From: Bacillota bacterium
GTDB taxonomy: Bacteria; Bacillota; Bacilli; Tumebacillales; Effusibacillaceae
Assembly (NCBI GenBank): GCA_020059765.1
Contig: JAGVBM010000011.1
Location: 1-8,822 of the forward strand
Length of the DNA: 8,822 bases
Direction of reading: 5' to 3'
Shown here: positions 6,741 to 8,822 of the stretch, piece after piece
How the letters are laid out: every line of letters begins with the position of its first letter
How positions within the stretch are numbered: position 1 is the stretch's first letter
The notes under the pieces: generated by a model
The model's input: only the letters and a program-made list of their open reading frames with translations
The model's database searches: none
Told to the model about the DNA's origin: nothing
Translations under genes and position numbers: made by a program

Positions 6741-8822
6741 GACGTTCGCCCCTTCTTCGCAAGATCGAAGCGACAAACCGTCGCATACTGGCAATGGGGA
6801 TCGCATTCCACCCTCGGTTCGGCATCAAATATGCCATCCCGCAAATCGGCACGCTGTTGAGCGATTTGTGCCAGCGCCTCCGTCAATGCGGCGGACAAGT
6901 CTTCGCTGAGATCCGTTTTTCTAGTGTCGCGAATGCCCCAATCGCTTGCCGCTTGTGCCCAGATTCCTCGTTTCTTCTCCGCCGCAGGCGACATGCGGAG
7001 AAAACCCCCGCCCAACGGCTCCAACTGCTCCCCTTGCTCCTGTTTCCAGCGGACAAACGCTGCCAGATAAACGGGCAACTGCCAATTAGTTCCGTCTTGC
7101 AGGTCTTGCAGCCCTTTGTAGCGGGTCAGGCTCGTCTTGTAATCATATATGGCAAATCCCGTTCCGTCTTCCGTTACATCGATCCGGTCAATCCGCCCGC
7201 GAAATTCCATCGGTTCGTCACCGACCTGCAGCGAGATCAACTGTTCCGTCGATGCGATGTCGGCCGGTTGCCGGTCTTCCCCCTGCATACGGTTGCCGAA
7301 AGACCATTCCAGATGGCGGGGACGCATGCGGGATTGCAGCAAATTTTCCAGTTCACGCTCCAGCCAGATCCGCATTTCTTTGCGCAGCCGTTCCTTTTCT
7401 GCCGGCCAATAGATGGAACGGGCCAGTTCCGTGTCTTCCCAATCCCGGCAGGTCTCCTCAAAAATCAGGTCATACCTGTCCAACACAGTCCGCGCTTGCC
7501 GTTCCCCGACCTGTTCCGCCTCTGTCAAGGTCAGCAGCAATCGTTGGTTCAAATCATGCAGAAAAATTCCCCGATCCTGCACCGAAATCCCGTCTTCCGG
7601 CGCTTCTTTCACCTCGATCCGCAACACTTTGCCAGCGAAAAACTTGAAGGGACACACAGCGTATTCGTTTATCATCGAAACACTCCAAGCGAATTGGGGC
7701 CCGTACTGCTGCGCTAAAATTGTCCGTATGACGGGATTCTGCAGACGACCGGCAAACGGCGAGGGTTCTCCCCCGTTCCGCTCCGCCTCGACCGCCAACT
7801 GTTCAAACAAACGAGGCCAATCTCCCCTAGCCAACTCCCGTTCGAATCGGGCGACAGTGAACAAATCCGGTTCACGCCCCACATGCAAGGTCGATTCCCC
7901 GCCGATCCAGAGGGCGGTGCGCTCCCGCCATTCCTGAGGACTTGAGATTTCCTGCCAGTCGTCCGGAATCGGCAGCAGCGACATGGCGCCCTGGAAACGA
8001 ACGGGCTCTCTCCAATCCCCAGGGTCCACCGCCCGGATAACCGCTTCCAAATAGGAAGACGGCAGGTTCCGTTCATCGACCTGCGGGCTTTGATATCCGA
8101 GATAGAGCCGATCCGCGGCTGACTGAATCACATAGCGGAACAGCAGTCTGTGCAACTCCACCTGTTCCTTGCGTTGAAACGCTGCCCCTTTGTCCGACGC
8201 CGCGCGTTCCAGCCGTTCGATCAGCCAGTGTTCCCCCAATTGCTTCGGGTAACGTCCTTCGTTCAACCCCAAGACAAACAGCACGCGATAGGACAACCCC
8301 CGCATTTCCGCCGGACGAAAAACCTGCACTCCGACTCCCGCTCCCGCATCCACCTGCACTTTGCCCTGCCGGATCAGTTCTTTCCATTCGGACCAGAAAC
8401 GGGTGAACCGCACTTGCCGATCGCCGTACAGCCGTTTCGCTCGGGACAGGCTGTCCAACGAGTCCAAGCAAGTTTGCCAAGCCTGCACGTCCCGCCGCAG
8501 GTCCTGCAAACTGTAAGCGCCTGATTGAGCAGCGCGTTGATAGAGTTGTTCCGCCAACCGCTCACGGGCCGCCCAATCACGAACCGCTTGCGCGTGCTCC
8601 GCATAAGCGGCTTTTTCCGGAAAATCGGCCGCGTCGCCACTGTTGCCCGTCTTCTTCTCCTGCACGATTCGTTCCATTCGCTTGATCAGATCCTGTACCA
8701 AGGGGGTTTCAATCAAGTTCTGAATGTCAGACAGGCAAACCGCAATCCGGTTGTCCCGAAACACACGGTGCAGCAGCGGTCGATAGGTTGCGTCATCCGC
8801 CGTGACAATCGCCATTTCCTCG
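6737..8822 (-). CDS. addB: AddAB helicase-nuclease, subunit AddB, C-terminal part (5' end beyond window)
   Basis: AddB is the partner of AddA: a catalytically inactive helicase-like subunit that recognises Chi and carries a second nuclease. The frame is open to the right edge, so at least 694 codons of a usual 1150-1170 are here; the N-terminal ATP-binding part is not in the window. Counting from the first methionine in view (8815), a conserved VLFVLGLNEGRYP lies at 178-190. The RecB-type nuclease follows, with H420, GRID (D543), YDYKTS (D558, K560) and QLPVY (579-583). C388 in a CPFKFF context plus C671, C675 and C681 are the expected four iron-sulfur ligands; the last three are spaced Cx3Cx5C, against Cx2Cx5C in B. 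subtilis AddB. In B. subtilis this cluster holds the nuclease domain together and aids DNA-end binding. The stop overlaps the addA start as ATGA, so the two are made from one message in a coupled way. Confidence 0.95.
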   Translation of the reverse strand, partial: EEMAIVTADDATYRPLLHRVFRDNRIAVCLSDIQNLIETPLVQDLIKRMERIVQEKKTGNSGDAADFPEKAAYAEHAQAVRDWAARERLAEQLYQRAAQSGAYSLQDLRRDVQAWQTCLDSLDSLSRAKRLYGDRQVRFTRFWSEWKELIRQGKVQVDAGAGVGVQVFRPAEMRGLSYRVLFVLGLNEGRYPKQLGEHWLIERLERAASDKGAAFQRKEQVELHRLLFRYVIQSAADRLYLGYQSPQVDERNLPSSYLEAVIRAVDPGDWREPVRFQGAMSLLPIPDDWQEISSPQEWRERTALWIGGESTLHVGREPDLFTVARFERELARGDWPRLFEQLAVEAERNGGEPSPFAGRLQNPVIRTILAQQYGPQFAWSVSMINEYAVCPFKFFAGKVLRIEVKEAPEDGISVQDRGIFLHDLNQRLLLTLTEAEQVGERQARTVLDRYDLIFEETCRDWEDTELARSIYWPAEKERLRKEMRIWLERELENLLQSRMRPRHLEWSFGNRMQGEDRQPADIASTEQLISLQVGDEPMEFRGRIDRIDVTEDGTGFAIYDYKTSLTRYKGLQDLQDGTNWQLPVYLAAFVRWKQEQGEQLEPLGGGFLRMSPAAEKKRGIWAQAASDWGIRDTRKTDLSEDLSAALTEALAQIAQQRADLRDGIFDAEPRVECDPHCQYATVCRFDLAKKGRTS

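Noticed and set aside
6741..6806. Longer addA starting at ATG 6806
   Set aside because: It would add 22 residues read inside the addB end and lacks a good ribosome binding site; ATG 6740 has AAGGGG at 8 nt and the ATGA overlap.
5844..6860. 338-codon plus-strand frame opposite addA
   Set aside because: It is antisense to the conserved helicase N-terminus, has no recognisable domain, and reflects codon bias of addA.
1..8822. CRISPR array, tRNA or rRNA gene, phage or toxin-antitoxin module
   Set aside because: No regularly spaced repeats, no cloverleaf or ribosomal sequence and no matching protein motifs were found by eye.

Overview
The window looks like chromosomal DNA of a Gram-positive bacterium of the Firmicutes (Bacilli, possibly an Alicyclobacillaceae-like lineage). 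The basis is the AddAB type of recombination nuclease, strong Shine-Dalgarno sites and moderate-to-high GC in the coding part. The lineage is inferred from protein character only; no search was run.

Positions 8822 to 731 form one minus-strand operon: addB (its 5' part lies beyond the right edge), addA, a LysR-type regulator, and a membrane-anchored HD-GYP protein. addB/addA and addA/lysR each overlap by 4 bp (ATGA). The lysR stop codon is embedded in a strong Shine-Dalgarno that points to a TTG start for the HD-GYP gene 14 nt downstream. AddB and AddA together make the helicase-nuclease that resects double-strand ends for RecA. Both subunits carry an intact RecB-type nuclease core and a four-cysteine set of the iron-sulfur nuclease type. 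The regulator and the predicted cyclic-di-GMP phosphodiesterase are an unexpected pair to find translationally tied to addBA.

Between about 606 and 732 lies a short remnant of an IS200/IS605-type element. It holds the last 35 codons of a TnpB-like protein on the minus strand (zinc-finger CPxC and HDRD motifs), followed by a perfect 10-bp-stem hairpin typical of the right end of such elements. It fits tightly between two convergent stop codons: that of the HD-GYP gene (731) and that of a small plus-strand membrane protein (367-609).

Positions 1 to about 366 hold no gene I can support firmly. A weak open minus-strand frame runs off the left edge, and from about 180 onward the sequence is AT-richer than the operon. 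No tRNA, rRNA, CRISPR array or intact insertion sequence is visible.
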